Positions 1 to 5,853 of a stretch of DNA of 5,853 nucleotides are shown piece after piece (positions within the stretch are counted from its first letter, which is position 1; each line of letters starts with the position of its first letter). A model generated the notes under the pieces. That model did no database searches, was not told the origin of the DNA, and was given only the letters and a program-made list of their open reading frames with translations. The position numbers and the translations under genes are program-made. Source of the DNA: an uncultured Flavobacterium sp. (GTDB lineage: Bacteria > Bacteroidota > Bacteroidia > Flavobacteriales > Flavobacteriaceae); assembly GCA_946480635.1 (NCBI GenBank), contig CAMLKV010000159.1:1-5853 (forward strand), read 5' to 3'.

Positions 1-129
1 GTTGTTTCTGCCCCCGCCACCGAAAAAAAAGCTGAAGAAAAACCAGCTGTTGCCGCTCCTGTTCAAGCTAAAGTAGGTGATTCTACAGTTGTAGCAACAG
101 CAGAAGACAAATTAGAAGAAAAGAAATAA
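1..129 (+). CDS. coxB: C-terminal tail of probable cytochrome c oxidase subunit II (partial, 5' end outside window)
   Basis: An open frame enters from the left edge in frame 1 and ends at a double stop, TAA TAA, at 127-132. The 42 visible residues are a low-complexity Ala/Pro/Lys/Glu tail (for example KKAEEKPAVAAPVQA) with no catalytic domain. The assignment is by context: it lies 28 nt upstream of coxA on the same strand, and flavobacterial coxB genes usually sit directly before coxA and often end in such an extension. Subunit II would carry the CuA centre that takes electrons from cytochrome c or from alternative complex III, but the CuA motif is not in the window. The codons gcc and ccc near the left edge are more GC-rich than the surroundings, as expected of Ala/Pro-rich sequence. 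Any protein with a disordered tail remains possible. Confidence 0.65.
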   Translation, partial: VVSAPATEKKAEEKPAVAAPVQAKVGDSTVVATAEDKLEEKK

Positions 130-172
130 TAAGAATTTTAAATTAATATAGAAAACTATGGGAGCAGCAGCA

Positions 173-217
173 CATGACCACGATCACGCACACGATCACG
201 ATCACGCACACCACCAT
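173..217 (+). repeat. His/Asp codon repeat in the CoxA N-terminus
   Basis: Codons 6-20 of coxA encode HDHDHAHDHDHAHHH. The core is two imperfect 18-bp units (173-190 and 191-208), each encoding HDHDHA and differing only in synonymous CAT/CAC and GAC/GAT codons, followed by three more His codons. The stretch precedes TM I and is predicted to lie on the cytoplasmic side. It could bind metal, but that is inference. Its repetitive DNA may vary in length between strains. Confidence 0.75.
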
Positions 218-724
218 AAATATACATTCATCACTAAATATATTTTTAGTATAGATCACAAAATGATTGCTAAACAATACTTGATTACAGGTATTATTAT
301 GGGAATCGTTGGTGTAGTGATGTCATTACTTTTTAGAATGCAGATTGCTTGGCCAGAAGAATCTTTTGGTATTTTTAAATTCTTATTAGGTGAAAAAATG
401 GCTCCTGGAGGAGTTATGAGAAATGATATTTACCTTGCTTTAGTTACTATTCATGGTACTATCATGGTATTCTTCGTATTAACTGCTGGTTTGAGTGGTA
501 CTTTCAGTAACTTGTTAATTCCGTTACAAATTGGTGCACGTGATATGGCATCTGGGTTTTTAAATATGATTTCTTACTGGTTGTTTTTCACTTCTTCAGT
601 AGTAATGATTTGTTCATTGTTTGTTGAGTCAGGACCAGCATCAGCAGGTTGGACAATCTATCCTCCATTATCTGCTTTACCACAAGCAATACCTGGTTCA
701 GGAACTGGTATGACATTATGGTTA

Positions 725-758
725 GTTTCAATTCCAACAATTTGTCACCCGTTTCAAT
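725..758 (+). repeat. 8-bp direct repeats GTTTCAAT bounding the 26-bp insertion in coxA
   Basis: GTTTCAAT occurs at 725-732 and 751-758, exactly 26 bp apart, with 18 bp of unique sequence (733-750) between. The first copy lies in the upstream coxA frame as codons gtt tca at 725-730. The second copy has the same two codons, gtt tca at 751-756, in the downstream frame, followed by the ATG of SMAIFIASS. Deleting one 26-bp unit restores LWLVSMAIFIASSLMGSL, the expected start of TM IV. 26 is not a multiple of three, so the insertion shifts the frame. The 18-bp unique part has no inverted repeat and I do not recognise it. Confidence 0.93.
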
Positions 759-2005
759 GGCAATTTTCATTGCTTCTTCGTTAATGGGATCGTTAAACTA
801 TGTGGTAACGGTTATCAATTTAAGAACTAAAGGTATGTCAATGACGAGATTGCCTCTTACAGTTTGGGCATTCTTCATAACTGCTATTATTGGTATTGTA
901 TCATTCCCAGTATTATTATCTGCTGCATTAATGTTAATCATGGATAGAAGTTTTGGTACTTCTTTCTTCTTGTCAGATATTTTTATTTCGGGTGAGGTTT
1001 TACATTACCAAGGAGGTTCTCCAGTATTATTCGAGCATTTATTCTGGTTCTTAGGACACCCTGAAGTATATATTGTATTATTACCAGCTTTAGGTATCAC
1101 ATCAGAAATCATTGCTACAAATTCTCGTAAGCCAATCTTTGGTTACCGTGCGATGATTGCTTCAATCTTAGCGATTGCTTTCTTATCAACAATTGTATGG
1201 GGTCACCATATGTTCATCTCTGGTATGAATCCTTTCTTAGGATCTGTATTTACATTTACTACGTTGTTAATTGCTATTCCTTCTGCAGTAAAAGCATTCA
1301 ACTATATTACAACTCTTTGGAAAGGTAATTTACAGTTAAATCCTGCAATGTTATTCTCTATTGGATTAGTATCTACTTTTATTTCTGGAGGTTTAACAGG
1401 TATCATCTTAGGAGATTCAACTTTAGATATCAACGTTCACGACACATATTTCGTAGTAGCTCACTTCCACTTAGTAATGGGTATCTCTGCTCTATATGGT
1501 TTCTTTGCTGGTGTTTACCACTGGTTCCCAAGAATGTTTGGTAGAATGATGAATAAAAATTTAGGTTATATTCACTTCTGGGTAACTGCAGTTTGTGCTT
1601 ATGGTGTGTTTTATCCAATGCACTTTATTGGAATGGCAGGTTTACCACGTCGTTACTATACAAACTCAAACTTCCCATTATTTGATGATTTAGCAGATGT
1701 AAACGTATTAATTACAACATTTGCATTAGTAGGAGCTGCTTTCCAATTAGTATTTATGTTCAACTTCTTCTATAGTATTTTCTATGGTAAGAAAGCTGTA
1801 CAAAATCCTTGGAAATCTAATACACTTGAGTGGACTGCACCAGTTGAACATATTCATGGAAACTGGCCGGGTGAATTACCAACAGTACACAGATGGCCTT
1901 ATGATTATAGCAAACCAGGTCACGATGATGACTTTGTGCCTCAAACTACACCAATGAAAGAAGGTGAAGAAGAATTGCACCATGCTTAATTAAAATAAAA
2001 TTATT

Positions 2006-2039
2006 AAAAGTCTTTCGAAAGAAAGGCTTTTTTATTTTT
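2006..2039 (+). terminator. Intrinsic terminator of the coxBA unit
   Basis: An 11-bp stem pairs 2006-2016 (AAAAGTCTTTC) with 2021-2031 (GAAAGGCTTTT), with one G-U pair (2011/2026). It encloses a GAAA tetraloop at 2017-2020 and is followed by a T-rich tail (TTATTTTT) to 2039. It begins 17 nt after the coxA stop, so transcription of the oxidase genes probably ends here. On the minus strand the stem also has a T-run, but there is no gene there for it to end. Confidence 0.9.
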
Positions 2040-2041
2040 CC

Positions 2042-2049
2042 TATCTTTA
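2042..2049 (+). promoter_or_regulatory. Possible -7 element for the 2066-2755 gene
   Basis: TATCTTTA at 2042-2049 matches the Bacteroidetes housekeeping -7 consensus TAnnTTTG at all fixed positions except the last. It sits after the coxA terminator and 16 nt before the ATG of the next gene, which needs its own promoter. I see no TTG -33 element at the expected distance, because that region is taken up by the terminator stem. This is a weak call. Confidence 0.28.
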
Positions 2050-2065
2050 TGCAATAATTTCTCAC

Positions 2066-2755
2066 ATGAAAAGATTTTTTTCAATTATTTTAATTTTATC
2101 AGTTTGTAATACTTTCTCACAAGAAACTCCAAATTTTGAAGCTGTAGATTCTTTGTACAGAGAAGATCAGTTCTATTTTGTTACTACCTATAACGCTATC
2201 CAAAATGCGCCAAAAGCTGTTTCGCAAAACTCATTTTCAGCTGGTCTTGGTATTGGTTTTTTAAGAGACTTCCCTATTAATAAATCTAGAACTTTTGCTA
2301 TTGCGCCAGGTCTTGGTTTTGCATATAATAACTACAAGCAAAATTTGCTTATTTCTGAAAAAGATGGACAACGATATTATTCGGTAATTGATGGAGCAAT
2401 TGATTATAAGAAAAATAAATTTGCAATATATTCAGTTGATGTGCCTATTGAAATACGTTGGAGAACTTCAACTTTTGATTCACACAAGTTTTGGAGAATT
2501 TATACTGGAGTAAAACTTAGCTATAACTTTCTTAATCAATCAAGGTATATTGGTCCAAATGAGAGTTTTAAAATAAATAATAATCCTGATTTTAATAAAA
2601 TAACTTACGGAGTATATCTTACTGCTGGATTTAATACTTGGAATCTATATGGGTATTACGGTCTTCAAAATATCTTTAAAAGTGGTTCTTTTAATAACGA
2701 AGAGCCTCTTAAAATGAATTCTTTGAACTTAGGCTTGATGTTTTATATTTTATAG
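2066..2755 (+). CDS. Outer-membrane beta-barrel protein (porin family), function unknown
   Basis: This 229-residue protein has a signal peptide: MKRF, a hydrophobic core at about 5-15, and probable cleavage near NTFSQ-E at 19/20. The mature part alternates polar and hydrophobic residues with many aromatics and glycines, for example FSAGLGIGFLRDFPINK (57-73) and AIAPGLGFAYNNY (78-90). Further strands follow at about 118-133, 142-156 and 180-200, and the last strand, LNLGLMFYIL, ends the protein, as expected for a small outer-membrane barrel of roughly eight strands. It resembles the Bacteroidetes 'porin family' (OMP_b-brl_2-like) and has some likeness to PorT-type barrels, but I do not claim a type IX secretion role. 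It follows the coxA terminator, so it is probably transcribed alone. Its stop (TAG 2753-2755) overlaps the end of the convergent gene. The ATG at 2066 is chosen because it gives the signal peptide directly. Confidence 0.72.
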   Translation: MKRFFSIILILSVCNTFSQETPNFEAVDSLYREDQFYFVTTYNAIQNAPKAVSQNSFSAGLGIGFLRDFPINKSRTFAIAPGLGFAYNNYKQNLLISEKDGQRYYSVIDGAIDYKKNKFAIYSVDVPIEIRWRTSTFDSHKFWRIYTGVKLSYNFLNQSRYIGPNESFKINNNPDFNKITYGVYLTAGFNTWNLYGYYGLQNIFKSGSFNNEEPLKMNSLNLGLMFYIL

Positions 2756-3355
2756 CCAGAAGATTGATAAAAACAATTGTGGTAGTACCCCAATAACATA
2801 ACCTAAAATAAGTTCTTTAGGGGTGTGTGCTTTCATATAAAGTCTTGAAGAAGCAATTAGTCCATTAAGTAATAATAATACCGTTAGGAACATAACAGGT
2901 TTATATTGAAAGCTAATGGAACAAAATACACAAAACACAGTTAAAGAGGAAATACCAAGCATATGCAAACTGGCTTTCTTATGAAAAAACGCCAACGCCA
3001 ACGCCAAACAACTGCTAATTATACTGCCTAAATAAAAATAATATAGTTCAGGTAATTCTTCTCGAGTTATGCTTTTTGTAATTAGTACAATTAACAGCAA
3101 TGATTGAAGAAATAAAGGTATTTTTCGTTGGGATACCTTTGTGACCATGATTGAATCTATTTTATTGAGCGATACAAGCAAATAGAAGCATGCTAAAGGA
3201 ATAAATACAGTTATGATTAATACTTGTAGAAAGTATAAGTAAACAGTCTCGTAATCTAAATATTTATCAGAAGTAAAAAAGTAAAAAGCTGCCCCAAACA
3301 CCGAAATGAAAATAGGATGGAACGCAAACGAAAAAAAAGGTAAGACTTTTTTCAA
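2750..3355 (-). CDS. PAP2-like integral membrane protein, TTG start
   Basis: This is a 201-residue hydrophobic protein with about six predicted TM segments (roughly 7-27, 36-61, 80-95, 105-123, 131-149 and 152-169, plus a final hydrophobic end). The clearest match is S170-R171-LYMKA-H177-TPK-E181, which fits PAP2 phosphatase motif 3 (SRxxxxxHxxxD) with Glu in place of Asp. S129-x-H131 may correspond to motif 2 (SGH), and K73-x3-R77-x2-P80 to motif 1. PAP2 enzymes remove phosphate from lipid phosphates or undecaprenyl diphosphate at the membrane; the substrate here cannot be inferred, and the imperfect motifs leave activity open. The start is TTG at 3355-3353, one base after the rpoN stop. It is the only plausible start, because the frame closes upstream at 3382-3380 and the next Met is residue 70. 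It is therefore likely to be translationally coupled to rpoN. Confidence 0.7.
   Translation of the reverse strand: MKKVLPFFSFAFHPIFISVFGAAFYFFTSDKYLDYETVYLYFLQVLIITVFIPLACFYLLVSLNKIDSIMVTKVSQRKIPLFLQSLLLIVLITKSITREELPELYYFYLGSIISSCLALALAFFHKKASLHMLGISSLTVFCVFCSISFQYKPVMFLTVLLLLNGLIASSRLYMKAHTPKELILGYVIGVLPQLFLSIFWL
2988..3007 (-). repeat. Hexamer tandem repeat (AACGCC, 3 copies plus 2 bases) inside the PAP2-like gene
   Basis: Three exact copies of AACGCC (plus strand) fill 2988-3005 and two bases of a fourth follow. On the coding strand they encode the alternating Leu-Ala of CLALALAFF in a TM segment (about residues 116-124). A change in copy number would add or remove two residues without shifting the frame. 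Confidence 0.6.
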
Positions 3356-3356
3356 A

Positions 3357-4781
3357 TTATATTTTTTTACGCATTCTTGCTACAGGGTATCCACGTTCTT
3401 TTAACATTTCTGCTAATTGATCATCAGGCAATGGTTTGCGCTTGTCTTCTTCAGCGATTACTTGTTCTAAAATCTTTTTGATTTCAATTGTAGATACTTC
3501 CTCGCCTTGATCATTAACCATTGCTTCACTAAAGAATTCTTTTAAAAGCTTGGTACCATAAGGAGTGTCAACATATTTACTGTTAGCAACACGAGAAACA
3601 GTAGAAATATCTAATCCAACCATATCGGCAATGTCTTTGAGGATCATTGGTTTTAACTTGGTTTCATCTCCATCTAAGAAATATTCCTGTTGAAAATGCA
3701 TAATAGCATTCATAGTAACAAATAAAGTTTCTTGACGCTGTTTAATAGCGTCTATAAACCATTTGGCTGAATCTAATTTTTGTTTGATGAATTGAACGGC
3801 ATCACGTTGAGCTGATGACTTGTCTTTCGAATCTTTATAGGTCTTCATCATCTCTTGATAATCTTTTGAGACGTGAAGTTCAGGAGCATTACGGCCATTA
3901 AGAGTAAGTTCTAGCTCGTCATCAACAATTTTAATAGCAAAATCAGGAACAATATGCTCTGTAATTTTTGCGTTACCAGTAAATGATCCGCCTGGTTTTG
4001 GATTTAGTTTTTCTATTTCGTCGATTGCTTTTTTAAGCTGATCGTCGGTCAGGTTCAGGCCGCGCTGGATTTTTTCGTAGTGTTTTTTGGTAAAAGCATC
4101 AAATTGCTCATCAATGATTTTAACTGCTAAATCAACAGATTCAGTTGGAGTCTTATGTTTTAATTGAAGTAATAAGCATTCTTGTAAATCACGCGCTCCA
4201 ACTCCCGAAGGTTCTAGTTCATGAATGATGATGCATAAAATTTTGTTTACTGTTGCTTCATCAGTATAAATACCTTGAGTGAAAGCCATGTCATCAACAA
4301 CATCGGCAATACTTCTTCTTAAATAGCCGTCATCATCGATACTTCCAACAAGAAACTCTGCGATGTCACGTTGCTCATCACTTAAAACAAAAGTGTTAAG
4401 TTGATTTATTAAATCTTGATGAAAACTTACAGCGGCAACAAAAGGAATATCTCTATCCTCATCGTCATCACTGTAGTTGTTTGTTTGGGTTTTGTAATCT
4501 GGGGTTTCGTCGTTGCTTAAATATTCATCAATGTTTATTTCATTGGCATCAATACTGTCACTGTCATCATAATCATCGTACTCGTCATTGTTGTCAAATT
4601 CATCTTTTTCAAACTTATCTTCATCTTCTAAATTACCACCTTCCAATGCTGGATTTTCGTTCATTTCTTCCATTAAGCGTTGCTCAAAGGCCTGAGTAGG
4701 CAATTGAATAAGCTTCATCAACTGAATTTGTTGAGGAGAAAGTTTTTGTGATAATTTAAATTGTAAGTTCTGTTTAAGCAT
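3357..4781 (-). CDS. rpoN: RNA polymerase sigma-54 factor lacking the RpoN box
   Basis: This is sigma-54, which binds core RNA polymerase and recognises -24/-12 promoters; open-complex formation needs an AAA+ enhancer-binding protein. Region I is Gln/Leu-rich (residues 1-47, SQKLSPQQIQLMKLIQLP). Region II is a long acidic linker (about 50-112, many Asp/Glu). The core-binding domain follows (about 115-300, with SGVGARDLQECLL at 192-204 and LNPKPGGSF at 259-267). The -12-reading helix-turn-helix is at about 380-403 (LKDIADMVGLDISTVSRVA). The C-terminal domain begins normally (IKKILEQVIAEED, KPLPDDQLAEMLKERGYP) and then goes straight to VARMRKKI and the stop. The family continues here as YP-[IV]-ARRTVAKYRE..., so the RpoN box that binds the -24 element is absent. 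At 474 residues it is about 16 short of what I expect for flavobacterial RpoN. The ATG at 4781 gives the conserved MLKQNLQFKLSQ start. Core binding may persist, but promoter recognition should be badly impaired. Confidence 0.96.
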   Translation of the reverse strand: MLKQNLQFKLSQKLSPQQIQLMKLIQLPTQAFEQRLMEEMNENPALEGGNLEDEDKFEKDEFDNNDEYDDYDDSDSIDANEINIDEYLSNDETPDYKTQTNNYSDDDEDRDIPFVAAVSFHQDLINQLNTFVLSDEQRDIAEFLVGSIDDDGYLRRSIADVVDDMAFTQGIYTDEATVNKILCIIIHELEPSGVGARDLQECLLLQLKHKTPTESVDLAVKIIDEQFDAFTKKHYEKIQRGLNLTDDQLKKAIDEIEKLNPKPGGSFTGNAKITEHIVPDFAIKIVDDELELTLNGRNAPELHVSKDYQEMMKTYKDSKDKSSAQRDAVQFIKQKLDSAKWFIDAIKQRQETLFVTMNAIMHFQQEYFLDGDETKLKPMILKDIADMVGLDISTVSRVANSKYVDTPYGTKLLKEFFSEAMVNDQGEEVSTIEIKKILEQVIAEEDKRKPLPDDQLAEMLKERGYPVARMRKKI

Positions 4782-4798
4782 TTTATATGTTTTGTTTA

Positions 4799-4840
4799 TT
4801 TGTGGATTTGGTTATTTGAATTAAAAACCAAATCCACGAA
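4799..4840 (-). terminator. 12-bp perfect inverted repeat between asnS and rpoN
   Basis: GTGGATTTGGTT (4802-4813) pairs perfectly with AACCAAATCCAC (4826-4837) around a 12-nt AT-rich loop. Two more T-A pairs lie outside one mismatch (4799-4800 with 4839-4840). It starts 11-14 nt after the asnS stop and ends about 20 nt before the rpoN ATG. On the coding (minus) strand the stem is followed by AAATAAAC and not by a T-run, so it is not a textbook intrinsic terminator. It may be a weak or attenuating terminator, a 3'-end stabilising hairpin for asnS mRNA, or a dyad operator for rpoN. The structure is certain, but the function is inferred. Confidence 0.55.
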
Positions 4841-4850
4841 TCAACTTATT

Positions 4851-5853
4851 TTAGAATTCAGCGTTTTGCGGTGTTCTTGGGAAAGGAATTACGTCGCGAA
4901 TATTACCCATACCAGTTACGAATAATACTAAACGCTCAAATCCTAAACCAAATCCAGAGTGAACTGCTGTTCCGAAACGACGAGTATCTAAATACCACCA
5001 TAATTCTTTTTCATCAATACCTAATGTTTTCATTTTTTCAATTAAAACATCTAAGCGCTCTTCTCTTTGTGACCCTCCAACAATTTCTCCAATGCCTGGA
5101 AATAAAATATCCATTGCGCGAACAGTTTCTTTTCCTGGTTCAGTATTGTCGTTCAAACGCATATAGAATGCTTTTATTTTTGCTGGATAATCAAATAAAA
5201 TTACAGGCGATTTAAAGTGTTTTTCGACTAGGAAACGCTCGTGCTCACTTTGTAAGTCAGCTCCCCATTCTTCAATAAGATATTGGAATTTTTTCTTTTT
5301 ATTAGGAGTTGAATCTTTTAAAATATCAATAGCTTCAGTATAAGAAACGCGTTTAAAGTTGTTGTCTAATACAAAGTTTAATTTTTCTAATAAAGACATT
5401 TCGCTACGCTCAGCTTGTGGCTTTTGTTTTTCTTCATCCGCTAAACGAGTTTCTAAGAATTTCAAGTCGTCTGCACAATTGTCAACAGCATATTTGATTA
5501 CATATTTAATGAAATCTTCGGCTAAGTCCATGTTGTCAGCTAAATCATTAAAAGCAACTTCTGGTTCAATCATCCAGAATTCGGCTAAGTGACGAGACGT
5601 GTTTGAGTTTTCTGCACGGAAAGTCGGTCCGAAAGTGTACACTTGACCTAAAGCCATTGCGTAAGTTTCGGCTTCTAATTGTCCAGAAACAGTCAAGTTG
5701 GTTTGTTTTCCAAAGAAATCTTCTTTGTAGTTTACTTTTCCATCTTCTGTTCTTGGTGTATTGTCAAAAGGTAAAGCGCTTACTTGAAACATTTCTCCTG
5801 CACCTTCAGCATCAGAACCTGTAATGATTGGTGTGTTAACATACACAAACCCT
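4851..5853 (-). CDS. asnS: Asparagine--tRNA ligase, partial (N-terminus outside window)
   Basis: This class IIb aminoacyl-tRNA synthetase makes Asn-tRNA(Asn) from asparagine, ATP and tRNA in the cytoplasm. The frame is open to the right edge ([11 protein letters not shown]...), so the GTG at 5846-5844 is an internal Val codon and not a start. About 334 residues are visible, starting inside motif 1 ([18 protein letters not shown]). Motif 2 is [20 protein letters not shown] (around plus-strand 5570-5640), with the ATP-binding Arg in FRAE. Motif 3 is [15 protein letters not shown] near the C-terminus, with its invariant Arg. [14 protein letters not shown] and the C-terminal [15 protein letters not shown] also match AsnRS closely. 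The missing part is the N-terminal OB-fold anticodon-binding domain and the start of the catalytic domain. An insert of about 20 residues with [14 protein letters not shown], relative to E. coli AsnRS, is what I recall from flavobacterial orthologues. No lesion is seen. rpoN follows 69 bp downstream on the same strand. Confidence 0.97.
   Translation of the reverse strand, partial: GFVYVNTPIITGSDAEGAGEMFQVSALPFDNTPRTEDGKVNYKEDFFGKQTNLTVSGQLEAETYAMALGQVYTFGPTFRAENSNTSRHLAEFWMIEPEVAFNDLADNMDLAEDFIKYVIKYAVDNCADDLKFLETRLADEEKQKPQAERSEMSLLEKLNFVLDNNFKRVSYTEAIDILKDSTPNKKKKFQYLIEEWGADLQSEHERFLVEKHFKSPVILFDYPAKIKAFYMRLNDNTEPGKETVRAMDILFPGIGEIVGGSQREERLDVLIEKMKTLGIDEKELWWYLDTRRFGTAVHSGFGLGFERLVLFVTGMGNIRDVIPFPRTPQNAEF

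Larger units (their letters stand above)
158..1989 (+). pseudogene. coxA: Cytochrome c oxidase subunit I, reading frame broken by a 26-bp insertion (158-784 then 757-1989)
   Basis: This is the catalytic haem-copper subunit of an aa3-type, A-family oxidase of the inner membrane, which reduces O2 to water and pumps protons. The first frame (158-784) supplies residues 1-191 and then 17 unrelated residues before TAA. The family sequence resumes in another frame at ATG 757 and runs to TAA 1987-1989. Joining S191 (728-730) to M192 (757) gives 601 residues, the usual flavobacterial length. Numbered on the joined protein: haem a ligand H99 in VTIHGT; D-channel D129 and N136; CuB ligand H292, E294 and the cross-linked Tyr Y296 in GHPEVY; CuB H341/H342 in WGHHMF; K-channel K370; haem a3 H427 and haem a H429 in AHFH; propionate-binding R489/R490. 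All key residues are present, so the rest of the gene shows no decay. The first frame alone would make only TM I-III. The start is ATG 158 after an A-rich leader, giving a His/Asp-rich N-terminus typical of the group. I type it as a pseudogene because of the frame break, but it may still be expressed (see findings). Confidence 0.93.

Noticed and set aside
733..750. Footprint of an excised insertion sequence (8-bp duplication plus leftover ends)
   Set aside because: An 8-bp target duplication would fit some IS families, but the 18 bp between the copies shows no terminal inverted repeats and I recognise no IS end.
649..756. A separate start at ATG 649 for the downstream coxA frame
   Set aside because: The 36 codons before M757 read coxA sequence out of frame and do not resemble any CoxA N-terminus; the codons at 649-730 belong to the upstream frame.
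725..758. CRISPR-like repeats (GTTTCAAT, a common start of CRISPR repeats)
   Set aside because: Only two 8-bp copies 26 bp apart, no 23-40 bp repeat, and the site lies inside coxA coding sequence.
1430..1618. Minus-strand open frame inside coxA, and similar ones at 588-770, 4481-4699, 4871-5215, 5359-5592 and 5603-5824
   Set aside because: All lie wholly within well-supported genes on the opposite strand, have odd composition (for example Cys/His-rich shadows of the acidic RpoN linker), and have no recognisable domains.
4782..4850. A sigma-54 -24/-12 promoter or riboswitch in the rpoN leader
   Set aside because: There is no GG-N10-GC pattern with suitable flanks, and the spacer is too short for a known riboswitch; only the inverted repeat stands out.
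5076..5086. TCCAACAATTT also occurs in the coxA insertion (733-743), suggesting it was copied from asnS
   Set aside because: An 11-bp match in AT-rich DNA is close to chance over this length, and the flanks do not match.
5844..5846. GTG as the start of asnS
   Set aside because: It is an internal Val codon in GFVYVNTPI; the frame stays open to the window edge and the N-terminal anticodon-binding domain must lie outside.

Overview
The window looks like chromosomal DNA from a Flavobacteriaceae bacterium, most likely Flavobacterium or a close relative. This rests on the AT-rich sequence, A-rich leaders without clear Shine-Dalgarno sites, a His/Asp-rich N-terminus on cytochrome oxidase subunit I, and protein sequences that match flavobacterial CoxA, RpoN and AsnRS as I know those families. 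It is a housekeeping region. I see no insertion sequence, prophage, CRISPR array, tRNA or rRNA.

Layout. On the plus strand come the C-terminal tail of a gene that is probably coxB (1-129), then coxA (158-1989), which closes with a strong hairpin terminator (about 2006-2039). A secreted outer-membrane beta-barrel protein of unknown role follows (2066-2755). On the minus strand, read right to left, come the 3' two thirds of asnS (5853-4851), a 69-bp spacer with a 12-bp perfect inverted repeat, rpoN for sigma-54 (4781-3357), and a six-TM PAP2-like membrane protein (3355-2750). The last gene starts on a TTG one base after the rpoN stop. The two gene blocks converge and overlap tail to tail by 6 bp. 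No stretch over 300 bp lacks a gene.

CoxB and CoxA form the core of an aa3-type, proton-pumping cytochrome c oxidase. RpoN directs RNA polymerase to -24/-12 promoters with the help of enhancer-binding ATPases. AsnRS charges tRNA-Asn.

Two core genes carry lesions that an automatic annotation could miss. First, coxA is split into two frames by a 26-bp insertion at the start of TM IV. The insertion is bounded by 8-bp direct repeats GTTTCAAT (725-732 and 751-758), and removing one repeat unit restores a full 601-residue CoxA. The arrangement could reflect a mutation, reversible slippage, translational bypassing, or coupled re-initiation, since the first frame ends in a TAATG stop/start overlap. 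Second, RpoN lacks the RpoN box (ARRTVAKYRE), the signature helix that reads the -24 element. Its C-terminus runs from RGYP directly into VARMRKKI, as expected if about 16 codons were lost in frame between two P-[IV]-A-R repeats. Each lesion should be confirmed in reads before it is given biological meaning.
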